Positions 45,966-54,740 are shown, numbered from the stretch's first letter. The stretch: DNA of 64,000 nucleotides from Cohnella hashimotonis (GCF_030014955.1 NZ_JAGRPV010000001.1:3906001-3970000); one strand, 5' to 3'. Numbers and translations are program-made. Notes: generated by a model not told the origin, from the letters alone.

Positions 45966-46466
45966 TTACTCCATCCGCGATACGCCGAGCACATCGTCCT
46001 TCACTCGCACGACCACGACCTTCGTCCCTTCGGCCAGCGTTTCGCCGTCGAAGCTCTCGGCAATGTGATTGGCGTTGCCCGCGCCGACCCGAACGAGCAC
46101 TTCGCCGAATCCGACGGCCGGAATCGACGTGATGACCTCGGCCCGCTTGCCCTCCAAATCCCGAATCGAGTACGCAACCGAATTTTCGCTGTTCTTCATC
46201 GGCCTCACATAAACGAAATGCATCGCCAGTCCGCCGAGCGCCGCGGCCGCGGCCGCGAAAGCGTACACGCCTCCGGACGGAAGCGCGGAATAGCGGGCCA
46301 GCAGCAGCCCCGCGCCGCCGAAGATCGTGATCCCCCCCGCCAGGACGACGGGCTCAAACAGATCGTGAGGGAGAAAATCGAACGCGCCTCCGAGATCGCC
46401 GACGATCAGCGTAACCAATGCCATCAGCACGCCGAACGCCAAACAGCTCCAGAACAAAATCTCCAC
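45966..46466 (-). CDS. yuaF: NfeD-like membrane protein (YuaF type)
   Basis: 166 residues from a GTG at 46466 with AAGGAGAGG before it; 19 in-frame codons upstream are discounted. Three or four membrane segments (residues about 2-20, 35-55 and 60-85) are followed by a C-terminal OB-fold domain (LEGKRAEVITSIPAVGFGEV, GTKVVVVRVKDDVLGVSRME). This is the short NfeD class that partners flotillins. It is cotranscribed with floT. In B. subtilis this operon depends on SigW, and a matching promoter is seen upstream. Confidence 0.85.
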   Translation of the reverse strand: MEILFWSCLAFGVLMALVTLIVGDLGGAFDFLPHDLFEPVVLAGGITIFGGAGLLLARYSALPSGGVYAFAAAAAALGGLAMHFVYVRPMKNSENSVAYSIRDLEGKRAEVITSIPAVGFGEVLVRVGAGNANHIAESFDGETLAEGTKVVVVRVKDDVLGVSRME

Positions 46467-46515
46467 GCTTCCCTCTCCTTCTGCGCCAGAATCCGTAATC
46501 GGCGACATTAATACA

Positions 46516-46541
46516 TACGACAAGCATTTCCAAAAGTTGCT
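46516..46541 (-). promoter_or_regulatory. Candidate SigW promoter of yuaF-floT
   Basis: Minus strand AGCAAC (46536-46541), 16-base spacer, CGTA (46516-46519), compared with the SigW consensus TGAAAC-N16-CGTA. It is 50 bases before the yuaF GTG. Confidence 0.5.
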
Positions 46542-46651
46542 CCCCTCCTCCTGTTATCGGTCAATGGGAGAAAAAATTGGAAGAGCTTGTCCCTTTTTAA
46601 CCTGCGAATCGGCTCGAACGGAGATGCGGGAGGTCAAACAATCGCCTATTG

Positions 46652-46660
46652 TGCTATAAT
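46652..46660 (+). promoter_or_regulatory. Extended -10 promoter of the PBP gene
   Basis: TGCTATAAT, an extended -10 box with a perfect hexamer, 30 bases before the ATG. No good -35 was seen. Confidence 0.55.
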
Positions 46661-46690
46661 AAGACTGTTTTGTTGAAGGAGGATACATAA

Positions 46691-49600
46691 ATGAGCGATA
46701 CCAAGCAGCCTTCCAAGAAGCCGAAACGAAAAAAACGCTCGCCATGGGTCATGGCCGCCAAATTGTTCACTTATACCATATTGTGGCTGGTATTCTTCGC
46801 CGTATTGGCAGGTCTGGCGGCAGGCGGCGCCGTCGGCGGATATATCGCAGCGTTGGTCAAGGACGATCCGATCCGATCGAGAGCGTTAATCGAGGAAAAG
46901 ATCAACGAAAACAATGCAACCGGTTTCGTCTATTTCCGCGACGGAACGCTGATCGGCCAGCTTCGAACCGAGGAAGACAGGCAGCCGATCACGTACGACA
47001 AGATTCCGCAGGTCATCATCGATTCGGTTCTGTCCATCGAGGACAAAAATTTCTTCAATCACGTCGGCGTCGATACCAACGGTCTGTTCCGCGCCGTCAA
47101 GCAGCAGTTGCTCAACGAAGACGTGCAGACCGGCGGCAGCACGATCACGCAGCAGCTGGCACGCCGCGTATTCTTAAGCCTCGACCAGACGCAAAGCCGC
47201 AAAGCCAAAGAGATCTTCCTGTCCCTGCGGCTCGAGCGCTTCCTGGGCAAGGAAGAGATCCTCACCGCTTACTTGAACAAAATTCCTTACGGCAACGGCG
47301 CGTCCGGTTACCAGTTGTACGGCATCAAGGCCGCCAGCAAAGGAATATTCGGCATCGAAGATCTAAGCAAGCTCAACCTGGCGCAGGCGGCTTACCTGGC
47401 CGGGCTGCCGCAGCGTCCTTCCGCTTATTCGGCCTTCACGGGCAAGGGCGACTTCAACGAAGCCAACTTCAAGCGGGCACTCGCCCGTCAGAAGCTGGTT
47501 CTGCAGAAGATGCTCGAATACGGCAAGATCAACCAGCAGCAATATGACGAAGCGATTGCCTTCGATATTTACGGCTCGCTCGCCAAGCCGACGGAAAAGG
47601 CCTATAACACTTATCCGTATCTGATGCTAGAGGTCGAACGTCAGGCGGCCATGCAGCTCGTGCTGCAGCAAAATCCCACCCTGACCATCGACGACCTCAA
47701 GAAAAAGGAAAACGCCTCTCTCATCGAAGACGCGCGCGAGCAGCTGCTTCGCGGAGGCTATAAAATTACCACGACCATCGATAAAAAAGTGTACGATACG
47801 ATGCACAAGGTGGCGGAGGATCCGAAAAACTTCTCGCCGGACAGCAAGACGAAGGGCGTCGAGCAGACGGCCGCCGTCATGCTGGACCACAAGACCGGCG
47901 CGATTCTCGGCATGATCGAAGGACGCGACTTCCACATCGAACAGCTCAACTTCGCTACGCAGATGGAACGGCAGCCCGGCTCGGCCATGAAGCCGATCGG
48001 CGCCTACCTGCCGGCAATCGACAAGGGACTTATCAGTCCGGCCAGCATTTTGGACGACGCGCCGATCATTTTGAAAAACAGCGGCTCGAGCTTGCATATT
48101 CCGAAAAACTCGAACAACCGCTATTCGGGTCTCGTAACGGCCCGGTACGCGCTTAACCAATCGCTCAACCTGCCGGCGCTCAAGGTGTTTCTCGACAAGG
48201 TGACAATCAAGGGCGCCTGGGATTTCGCGCGCCAGCTGGGCATCACGACGCTCGTGCCGGAAGACGACTATGCGCAGACCGGCGTTATCGGCGGTCTCAA
48301 ATACGGCGTCACCGTCGAGGAGCTGACCAACGCGTACGGCGCGATCGCCAACAAAGGCGTGTTCAACGATGCGTACCTGATCGAAAAAATGAAGGATTCG
48401 TACGGCAACATCGTAATCGAGCACAAAGCGGCGCCAAAGCGCGTCGTCTCCGAACAATCCGCGTATCTGATGACCGATATGCTCCGCACCGTCGTCACGG
48501 ACGGAACGGGCAAATCCGTCAAAAACGGATTTAATAACTACGGCAAGATTCCGATCGTCGGCAAGACCGGCACGACCTCCAACTATGCGGACGTCTGGTT
48601 CGAGGGCTTCACGCCGGATATTACGCTGGGCGTCTGGGCGGGCTACGAAAAGTCGGTTAACACGCTCTCCACCGACGGGCACGCGCGCGCCAGAGAAATC
48701 TGGACCAAGGTCATGAACGAAGTGACCGAAGCCAGACCCGATCTGTTCCCGACAAAGGAATTCAAGAAGCCGGAGGGCATCGTCTCGATGACCGTATCCA
48801 GCGTCAGCGGCAAGCTGCCGACCGATCTTACCCGCTCCGCAGGCAAGCTTGTGACGGATATTTTCAACAAGAAATACATTCCGACGGAGGAAGACGACGC
48901 CCTTGTCGCCGTCAAGTACATCTCCTACAACGGCGTAAACTATAAGCCGTCGCCGGAGACGCCGGAAGATATGCTCCGCGAATCGATCATGACCAAGCGG
49001 GAAAAACCGCTCGACGCGCTGATCGAGGAGCTGAAGGCCGCGCTGGACAAGGTGCCGGCTTCGAGCCGGAAGGCGTTGTCCTATTATTTGCCGAGGGATG
49101 CCTCGGGCGGTGCGCCATCGAAGCCGGATCCGCGCGTGGACGACGGCTCGTCCCCGAGCGCGCCGGGCAATATCACGGTCGAACAGCTCGGAGGCGGTAA
49201 AATGCGCATCTCCTTCAGCAAAAGTCCCCAAGCGGACGTCGTCGGCTACCGACTTTATCGCTCGGTAAACGGCGGTTCGTATGTCAAAACAGGCAGCTCG
49301 GTGCTGACCGGCGAAGACACCCGTTTCATCGACTATTCGTCCTCCGGCAGCGTTCGGTATGCAGTAACGGCCGTCGACGTCGCAGGCAACGAATCCGGAC
49401 GCAGCGAATCTTCCTCGTCCGGCGGCGGTAGCACTGGCGGTGGTACCGGAGGCGGCGGAGACGGCGGCAACAGCTCCGATCCGGGCGACGCAGGCACGCC
49501 GCTCGACGGTCAGGGCAACGGCCAGGTTGACCCGGTCACCAACGGCGGCGCACCTTCCAACGACCCGGGTCAGGCGCAGCCTGCCGCGCCGTCCGGCCTG

Positions 49601-49846
49601 GCCGCTCAGCCCTCTGCCGGCGGCGTGACGCTCAGCTGGAACGCCAATCCCGACGCCGACAAAGTCTCGCGTTACGAGGTATGGTACAGCGCCAGCGAAA
49701 AGGGCAACTACCGGCGCGTCGAGTCGACCCAATCGACTCAGTACGAGCTGTCCGGCAATAACACGGCCGGATGGTACCGCGTGCGTGCGGTCAACGATAC
49801 CGGCGCCTCGGACGCCTCGCCTTCTGTCGAGGTCAAGAACAGTTAG
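46691..49846 (+). CDS. Class A penicillin-binding protein with two C-terminal FN3 domains
   Basis: 1,051 residues. A basic cytoplasmic tail and one membrane segment (about 24-55) come first. The GT51 transglycosylase shows E117 in SIEDKNFFNHVGVD and TGGSTITQQLARRVF. The transpeptidase shows the nucleophile S431 in PGSAMKP, SLN (491-493) and KTGTT from residue 625. After residue 770 there is a Pro/Ser linker, an FN3 domain (about 825-910, VVGYRLYRSVNGGSY), a Gly/Ser/Asn-rich linker of about 45 residues and a second FN3 domain (about 965-1050, YEVWYSASEKGNYRR). It polymerises and crosslinks peptidoglycan outside the membrane. GAAGGAGG precedes the ATG. Confidence 0.95.
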   Translation: MSDTKQPSKKPKRKKRSPWVMAAKLFTYTILWLVFFAVLAGLAAGGAVGGYIAALVKDDPIRSRALIEEKINENNATGFVYFRDGTLIGQLRTEEDRQPITYDKIPQVIIDSVLSIEDKNFFNHVGVDTNGLFRAVKQQLLNEDVQTGGSTITQQLARRVFLSLDQTQSRKAKEIFLSLRLERFLGKEEILTAYLNKIPYGNGASGYQLYGIKAASKGIFGIEDLSKLNLAQAAYLAGLPQRPSAYSAFTGKGDFNEANFKRALARQKLVLQKMLEYGKINQQQYDEAIAFDIYGSLAKPTEKAYNTYPYLMLEVERQAAMQLVLQQNPTLTIDDLKKKENASLIEDAREQLLRGGYKITTTIDKKVYDTMHKVAEDPKNFSPDSKTKGVEQTAAVMLDHKTGAILGMIEGRDFHIEQLNFATQMERQPGSAMKPIGAYLPAIDKGLISPASILDDAPIILKNSGSSLHIPKNSNNRYSGLVTARYALNQSLNLPALKVFLDKVTIKGAWDFARQLGITTLVPEDDYAQTGVIGGLKYGVTVEELTNAYGAIANKGVFNDAYLIEKMKDSYGNIVIEHKAAPKRVVSEQSAYLMTDMLRTVVTDGTGKSVKNGFNNYGKIPIVGKTGTTSNYADVWFEGFTPDITLGVWAGYEKSVNTLSTDGHARAREIWTKVMNEVTEARPDLFPTKEFKKPEGIVSMTVSSVSGKLPTDLTRSAGKLVTDIFNKKYIPTEEDDALVAVKYISYNGVNYKPSPETPEDMLRESIMTKREKPLDALIEELKAALDKVPASSRKALSYYLPRDASGGAPSKPDPRVDDGSSPSAPGNITVEQLGGGKMRISFSKSPQADVVGYRLYRSVNGGSYVKTGSSVLTGEDTRFIDYSSSGSVRYAVTAVDVAGNESGRSESSSSGGGSTGGGTGGGGDGGNSSDPGDAGTPLDGQGNGQVDPVTNGGAPSNDPGQAQPAAPSGLAAQPSAGGVTLSWNANPDADKVSRYEVWYSASEKGNYRRVESTQSTQYELSGNNTAGWYRVRAVNDTGASDASPSVEVKNS

Positions 49847-49860
49847 CGATCCTGCGCATT

Positions 49861-49899
49861 AAAAAAAACGCTTCGGCATCGTCAGCCGAAGCGTTTTTT
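49861..49899 (+). terminator. Rho-independent terminator of the PBP gene
   Basis: ACGCTTCGGC-ATCGTCA-GCCGAAGCGT then seven T residues. Confidence 0.92.
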
Positions 49900-49971
49900 T
49901 CCATTTTCCATTTTCGGTTGCCGTTTCATCGATGGGCGCGATCTTGCCAAATCCATCTCTTCTTCAATTAT

Positions 49972-50014
49972 AAGAAAGCCGCCCTTCGGAGAATCGCTTC
50001 TCCAAAAGGACGGC
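49972..50014 (-). terminator. Rho-independent terminator of acsA
   Basis: Minus strand GCCGTCCTTTTGGAGAA pairs with TTCTCCGAAGGGCGGC (minor mismatches), then TTTCTTAT. It is just past the acsA stop. Confidence 0.82.
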
Positions 50015-50028
50015 CTCGTTCCATGTGA

Positions 50029-51753
50029 TCAGTCTTCAATCGTAGACAGGTCGCCGGTCGGGAGATTGAGCTCCCAAGCCTTGAGGACACGACGCATGAT
50101 CTTGCCGCTGCGAGTCTTCGGCAGTTTGTCCTTGAACTCGATCTCGCGCGGCGCCGCATGCGCGGACAGTCCGACCTTGACGAACTTGGAAATGTCCGCC
50201 TTCAGTTCCTCGGAAGGCTCGAAGCCCTCACGCAGCGAGATGAACGCCTTGATGATCTCGCCGCGGAGCGGATCGGGCTTGCCGATGACGCCCGCTTCGG
50301 CGACGGCCGGATGCTCGACCAGCTTGCTCTCGACCTCGAACGGTCCTACGCGCTCGCCGGACGTGTTGATGACGTCGTCGATCCGGCCCTGGAACCAGAA
50401 GTAGCCTTCTTCGTCCATGTATGCGGAGTCGCCGGACACGTACCAGCCTGGGATCCGGAAGTATTCCTCGTACTTGGCCGGATTGTTCCAGATCTTGCGC
50501 ATCATCGATGGCCAGGGCGTACGGATCGCGAGGTTGCCCATCCGCATCGGCGGCAGTTCGTTGCCCTGATCGTCGATAATGGCCGCCTGAACGCCGGGGA
50601 TCGGCCGGCCCATGGAACCGGGCTTGATCTCCATGCTCGGATAATTGCAGATGAGCTGTCCGCCCGTCTCCGTCATCCACCACGTATCGTGGATACGCTG
50701 GTTGTAAACTTTGAGCCCCCAACGAACGACCTCGGGGTTCAGCGGCTCGCCGACGCTAAGCACATGGCGCAGGTTGGACAGATCGAACGGGCGGACCGCA
50801 TCGTCGCCTGCGCCCATCAGCATGCGGAAGGCGGTCGGCGCGCTGTACCAGACGGTAACCTTGTACTTCTCGAGGGTGGCGTACCAGTCCTGCGGGCTGA
50901 AGCGTCCGCCGCGGATGACGTTGGTCGCTCCGTTCAGCCAAGGCGCGAATATGCCATACGACGTGCCGGTTACCCAGCCCGGATCGGCCGTACACCAATA
51001 CACGTCGCCTTCCTTCAGATCAAGTACGATGCGTCCGGTATAATAATGCTGGATCATGGCATTTTGCACATGGTAGACGCCCTTCGGCTTGCCGGTCGAG
51101 CCTGACGTATAGTGCAGAATCAGGCCGTCTTCGCGCCCGAGCCACTCGATCTCCGCCGACTCGGAAGCCTTTTCCATCTCGCTCTTGAAATCTACGATCC
51201 CGTCGCCTGCGGCAACGCCTTCGCCGAACACGATCAGATGCCTCAGCTCCGGCAGCTCGGCGCGCGAGATGCGCGGCAGGAGAGCCGGCGTCGTCACGAT
51301 TGCGACCGCGCCGCTGTCCTGCAGGCGATCCCGGACGGCCGTCTCCATGAACGCTTCGAACAGCGGACCCACGACGGCGCCGATCTTCAGCGCGCCAAGC
51401 AGTGCGAAGTAAAGCTCAGGCGTGCGCGGCATAAAGATGAAAACGCGGTCGCCCTTGCCGATGCCGAGTCCGCGGAGCACATTGGCGAAGCGCGCGGAAT
51501 GCCGGGACAGATCGGCGAAAGTATAGCTCTCGTCGCGCTGTGCATCGCTATAGTGCAAAGCGATCGTATCGCCTCTGCCCGCCTCGACATGGCGGTCGAT
51601 CGCTTCGTACGCCATATTGACCTTCCCGGTCTTGGACCAGGAAAAGTGGTTTTCGATGTTCTCCCAATCGAAGTTGCGCACCGCGTCCTCATAAGATTCG
51701 AGATTTGCGGTTGTCGCCGTAACGGCCAATTTTTCATCCTGACTTAACGTCAT
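50029..51753 (-). CDS. acsA: Acetyl-CoA synthetase
   Basis: 574 residues, like B. subtilis AcsA. Adenylate-forming motifs: LILHYTSGSTGKPKGVYHVQ (A3), TWWMTETGGQLI (A5), WYVSGDSAYMDEEGYFWFQG (A7/A8) and the A10 PKTRSGKIMRR, where K551 is the catalytic lysine acetylated by AcuA in B. subtilis. It turns acetate, ATP and CoA into acetyl-CoA in the cytoplasm. It diverges from acuA. A cre-like site lies just downstream of its promoter, which fits catabolite repression. Confidence 0.96.
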   Translation of the reverse strand: MTLSQDEKLAVTATTANLESYEDAVRNFDWENIENHFSWSKTGKVNMAYEAIDRHVEAGRGDTIALHYSDAQRDESYTFADLSRHSARFANVLRGLGIGKGDRVFIFMPRTPELYFALLGALKIGAVVGPLFEAFMETAVRDRLQDSGAVAIVTTPALLPRISRAELPELRHLIVFGEGVAAGDGIVDFKSEMEKASESAEIEWLGREDGLILHYTSGSTGKPKGVYHVQNAMIQHYYTGRIVLDLKEGDVYWCTADPGWVTGTSYGIFAPWLNGATNVIRGGRFSPQDWYATLEKYKVTVWYSAPTAFRMLMGAGDDAVRPFDLSNLRHVLSVGEPLNPEVVRWGLKVYNQRIHDTWWMTETGGQLICNYPSMEIKPGSMGRPIPGVQAAIIDDQGNELPPMRMGNLAIRTPWPSMMRKIWNNPAKYEEYFRIPGWYVSGDSAYMDEEGYFWFQGRIDDVINTSGERVGPFEVESKLVEHPAVAEAGVIGKPDPLRGEIIKAFISLREGFEPSEELKADISKFVKVGLSAHAAPREIEFKDKLPKTRSGKIMRRVLKAWELNLPTGDLSTIED

Positions 51754-51801
51754 TACCGATCACCTTCCCGTTGATTTGCTGCAAACCCGATGCTAAGTAT
51801 A

Positions 51802-51815
51802 CGAATGCGCTTACA
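51802..51815 (-). promoter_or_regulatory. Candidate cre site downstream of the acsA promoter
   Basis: Minus strand TGTAAGCGCATTCG matches TGWAANCGNTNWCA at 12 of 14 positions. It lies about 30-40 bases inside the expected acsA transcript, where bound CcpA could block elongation. Confidence 0.5.
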
Positions 51816-51848
51816 CGAAGAACAAAGCCCTGGAGGCTTGCTTTTGCC

Positions 51849-51857
51849 ATTATACCA
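51849..51857 (-). promoter_or_regulatory. Extended -10 promoter of acsA
   Basis: Minus strand TGGTATAAT, a perfect hexamer with the TGN extension; the -35 is weak. It is 96 bases before the ATG. Confidence 0.6.
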
Positions 51858-51924
51858 TGCGCGCGTCATACCAACGCAACAAAAGGAGGGAAATTTTCTC
51901 CATGACATAGGCAACAATGTCAAA

Positions 51925-51987
51925 AAAGGCATGTGAAATCGGCATAAAGGCATGCGTATTCGGCAAAAAGGCATGCGTATTCGGCAA
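51925..51987 (+). repeat. Three tandem 21-bp repeats (iteron-like)
   Basis: Units start at 51925, 51946 and 51967. The last two are identical (AAAGGCATGCGTATTCGGCA plus A); the first differs at four positions. The 21-bp spacing is two helical turns, so bound proteins would sit on one face. They lie upstream of the acuA -10 boxes. Confidence 0.85.
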
Positions 51988-52010
51988 AAAAAGCGCGCGG
52001 CAGCGGCTTT

Positions 52011-52030
52011 GCTGTATAATGCTGTATAAT
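52011..52030 (+). promoter_or_regulatory. Duplicated -10 element before acuA
   Basis: GCTGTATAAT occurs twice head to tail, giving two perfect TATAAT boxes (52015-52020 and 52025-52030). Neither has a recognisable -35. Confidence 0.65.
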
Positions 52031-52089
52031 GAGAATCGTCGAACCCCCTCGCGCAACACATACTCGAATCTGCAAAAGGAGCGTGCGGC

Positions 52090-52722
52090 ATGGAACATTA
52101 CAAGCGCTATCAGCGCGTTGCCAGGCCCGGACGGGCGGGTCCGATCGTCATTGAAGGCCCGGTCGAGCCGGAGCGGCTGAAGGGCTATCGGCTCCACGAC
52201 AAGCTCGACGCTTTCCGTAGACCCAGAGAACAGCATGAGGCGCTCGTGGAGATCGCCGGACTGCCCGAAGGCCGGATCATCATCTCCCGCGAAGATGATA
52301 TGATCGTCGGCTATGTCACCTTCCACTATCCCGACGAGCTCGAGCGCTGGTCCGAAGGCGGCATGGACGATCTGATCGAGCTGGGCGCCATCGAGGTGGC
52401 GGACGAGTACCGATCGCTCGGCCTCGGCAAAGCGATGATCGTCGCGGCGTTCGCGGAGGAGCAGCTCGACAATGCCATCGTTTATACGACCGAATATTAC
52501 TGGCACTGGGACCTGGAAAAAAGCGGATTAAACGTCTGGCAGTACCGAGAGATGATGGAAAAATTAATGAAGTCCGTCGGCATGGTATGGTTCGCGACGG
52601 ACGATCCCGAGATTTGCGCGCATCCGGCCAACTGCCTGATGGTGCGCATCGGCAAGGACGTGCCGCTGTCGTCGGCCGAGCAGTTCGACCGCGTGAGATT
52701 CCGCCAGCGGTTTATGTATTGA
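52090..52722 (+). CDS. acuA: AcuA, acetyl-CoA synthetase acetyltransferase
   Basis: 210 residues, the usual AcuA size. The GNAT core is seen in DDMIVGYVTFHYPD, IEVADEYRSLGLGKAMIVAA (acetyl-CoA loop) and VYTTEYYWHWDLEKSGLNVW. AcuA acetylates the A10 lysine of AcsA and switches it off. Its gene diverges from acsA and precedes acuC, as in B. subtilis. AAAGGAG precedes the ATG. The acuB gene that lies between acuA and acuC in B. subtilis is absent here. Confidence 0.93.
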   Translation: MEHYKRYQRVARPGRAGPIVIEGPVEPERLKGYRLHDKLDAFRRPREQHEALVEIAGLPEGRIIISREDDMIVGYVTFHYPDELERWSEGGMDDLIELGAIEVADEYRSLGLGKAMIVAAFAEEQLDNAIVYTTEYYWHWDLEKSGLNVWQYREMMEKLMKSVGMVWFATDDPEICAHPANCLMVRIGKDVPLSSAEQFDRVRFRQRFMY

Positions 52723-52741
52723 CGAAAGGCAGGCGACCCCT

Positions 52742-53938
52742 GTGTCATCGAATAGCGATCACGCGCGCTGGATCGACTGCAGCGCCGTAAAGCGGTACTC
52801 GTTTCGCGAAGATCATCCTTTTCACCCGATCCGGCTCGCCCTGACCGAGGAGCTGCTCGAGGACTGCGGCGCGCTGGGGCCCGAAGACAAGCTCTTGCCG
52901 ACCGCAGAAGGCGCGGCCGAGGCCGTGGGCGCCATTCACCGGGCCGACTATATCGAGACGGCACGAGCGCTCAGCGTCGCGGCCCCGGCCGTTTCCTACC
53001 AGGACTTGGCCGAGCAGTACGGCCTCGAAGAGGACGGCGATACGCCCTATTTCCCCGGCATGCACGACGCCGCGCTGGCCGTCGTTCAAGGCTCGCTGAG
53101 CGCTGCCGAGGCAGTCATGTCGGGGGCGACCAAGCATGCGCTTCATCTGGGCGGCGGCCTGCATCACGCCTTCCGCGAGCGGGGCGCGGGCTTCTGCGTC
53201 TACAACGACGCCGCTTGCGCCATCTCCTGGATTCACCGCAAATACGACGCCAAGGTGCTGTACATCGATACCGACGTGCATCACGGCGACGGCGTGCAGT
53301 GGAGCTTTTATACGGACCCGGACATTTTTACCTACTCGATTCACGAGACGGGCAAGTTCCTCTTCCCGGGCAGCGGGTTCGCGCACGAGCGTGGCGAAGG
53401 CAGCGGCTACGGCGCCAGTCTCAACATTCCCGTGGAACCGTATACAGAGGACGAATCCTGGCTGGAGAGCTTCGAGGCCGGCCTCGCCCAGGTCATGCGC
53501 GCGTTCAAGCCAGACGTCGTCGTCAGCCAGCATGGCTGCGATGCCCACGCGCTCGATCCGCTCGCGCACATTCACTGCAGCATGCGAATCTATCGCGAGA
53601 TGCCAAGGCTCATTCACCGGCTGGCGCACGCGCATACGGACGGACGCTGGGTCGCGCTCGGCGGCGGCGGCTACGAGCATTGGCATGTCGTGCCCAGGGC
53701 ATGGAGCTTGCTGTGGCTGGAGATGAGCGATCATCCGCTGCTCGCATCCATCGACGCGTCCCCGGACGGCGGGCTTCTCCCCGCCTCTTGGCCCCGGCTA
53801 TCGTCGCCCAGCCGGCCCGCGGACCTGCCGACAACCTGGCTGGACGATACGTCGCTGTGGTCGCCGATGCCTCGCAGGTCCGAGATTTCGGCCAAAAACC
53901 GCGAGATCGTGGCCTTGGCGCTTCAGCATCTGGGCTGA
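52742..53938 (+). CDS. acuC: AcuC, HDAC-family deacetylase
   Basis: 398 residues from a GTG, 19 bases after acuA. The class I HDAC fold is clear: catalytic H141-H142 in LGGGLHHAFRERGAGF, zinc ligands D178 and H180 in YIDTDVHHGDGVQ, a later Asp ligand in QHGCDAHALDPLA, and the transition-state GGGGYEHWHV. AcuC removes the acetyl group from AcsA and restores activity. AcuA and AcuC thus form the switch for the divergent acsA product. Confidence 0.94.
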   Translation: MSSNSDHARWIDCSAVKRYSFREDHPFHPIRLALTEELLEDCGALGPEDKLLPTAEGAAEAVGAIHRADYIETARALSVAAPAVSYQDLAEQYGLEEDGDTPYFPGMHDAALAVVQGSLSAAEAVMSGATKHALHLGGGLHHAFRERGAGFCVYNDAACAISWIHRKYDAKVLYIDTDVHHGDGVQWSFYTDPDIFTYSIHETGKFLFPGSGFAHERGEGSGYGASLNIPVEPYTEDESWLESFEAGLAQVMRAFKPDVVVSQHGCDAHALDPLAHIHCSMRIYREMPRLIHRLAHAHTDGRWVALGGGGYEHWHVVPRAWSLLWLEMSDHPLLASIDASPDGGLLPASWPRLSSPSRPADLPTTWLDDTSLWSPMPRRSEISAKNREIVALALQHLG

Positions 53939-53982
53939 CCGGCGCAACACGATTGTGGAACCGTTTCTATAATAAGCATACG

Positions 53983-54031
53983 AAAAGACAGCGGGCGCCC
54001 TCCGGCTTGACCGGACGTGACACCCGCTGTC
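53983..54031 (-). terminator. Hairpin between acuC and mtnN
   Basis: GACAGCGGG pairs with CCCGCTGTC across a 27-base loop that itself can fold (TCCGG/CCGGA). Four T residues follow on the minus strand, so it best serves mtnN. Confidence 0.65.
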
Positions 54032-54050
54032 TTCAGGCTCCTCATTAAGA

Positions 54051-54740
54051 TCACAGATGCTGCAGCATCTCGTTAACGATCGCGAACGACCGGTTGGAGG
54101 CTGTCACCGTGAACGCCGCGAAGTTGACGTCGGCCGAGCCGTCCGCCTTGTCCGAGATGGACCGGATGACCACATACGGCACCTCGTTCATCGCGCATAC
54201 CTGCGCAACGGAAGCGCCCTCCATTTCCACGCACGAGCCTTGAAGCTCGTCCCTCAGCCGCACGACCAGGTCTCTGTCGGCGATGAACTGGTCTCCCGAG
54301 AGCACCTTGCCGGTCTTGATATGGCCGGGGAACAGCTTGTCTCCAGCCTCTCGCGCCGCCTTGATCAGAGCTTCGTCCGCAGGCCAGTCCGAGACCTCCT
54401 GGTAGGGAATGACGCCGCGGGCGAAGCCGAGCGCGGTCACGTCGATATCGTGCTGCAGGCTGCTTGAGGATACGACGATGTCCCCGATATCCAGTGCGGG
54501 ATCGAGCGCTCCCGCCACGCCCGTGAATATGACCTTGTCTGCGCTGAAGCGGTCGATGAGCACTTGCGTGCAGATCGCCGCGTTGACCTTGCCTACGCCC
54601 GACTTGCACACGACGACTTTGTGTCCGTGCAGGCTGCCCGCCACATAACGAATGCCGGAGCGCTGCAGCTCCACTGCGTCCTCCAGCGCGCCTAGCAGCA
54701 GGTCGATCTCTTCCTGCATGGCGCCGATGATGCCTATCAT
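54051..54740 (-). CDS. mtnN: 5'-methylthioadenosine/S-adenosylhomocysteine nucleosidase
   Basis: 229 residues from the ATG at 54740; GAAGGAG lies eight bases before this one but only two before an ATG two codons upstream. Motifs: MIGIIGAMQEEIDLL, the catalytic Glu regions, VIFTGVAGALDPALDIGDIV, and the active site SCVEMEGASVAQVC and VIRSISDKAD with the catalytic Asp. It splits MTA and SAH to adenine and thioriboses in the cytoplasm and feeds methionine salvage. Confidence 0.96.
   Translation of the reverse strand: MIGIIGAMQEEIDLLLGALEDAVELQRSGIRYVAGSLHGHKVVVCKSGVGKVNAAICTQVLIDRFSADKVIFTGVAGALDPALDIGDIVVSSSSLQHDIDVTALGFARGVIPYQEVSDWPADEALIKAAREAGDKLFPGHIKTGKVLSGDQFIADRDLVVRLRDELQGSCVEMEGASVAQVCAMNEVPYVVIRSISDKADGSADVNFAAFTVTASNRSFAIVNEMLQHL

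Larger units (their letters stand above)
51754..52089. promoter_or_regulatory. acsA-acuA divergent control region
   Basis: This 336-base gap has no gene. From left to right it holds a cre-like site (51802-51815), the acsA -10 region (51849-51857), three 21-bp tandem repeats (51925-51987), and two TATAAT boxes in a 10-bp direct repeat (52011-52030) before acuA. Confidence 0.6.

Noticed and set aside
51925..51987. CRISPR-like array
   Set aside because: The units are directly adjacent without unique spacers, and there are no cas genes in the window.
51753..52091. Minus-strand frame over the 21-bp repeats (Cys/Arg/Met/Pro-rich peptide repeats)
   Set aside because: The repeated peptide only reflects the 21-bp DNA repeat, and the frame runs across the acsA promoter and into acuA without a ribosome site.
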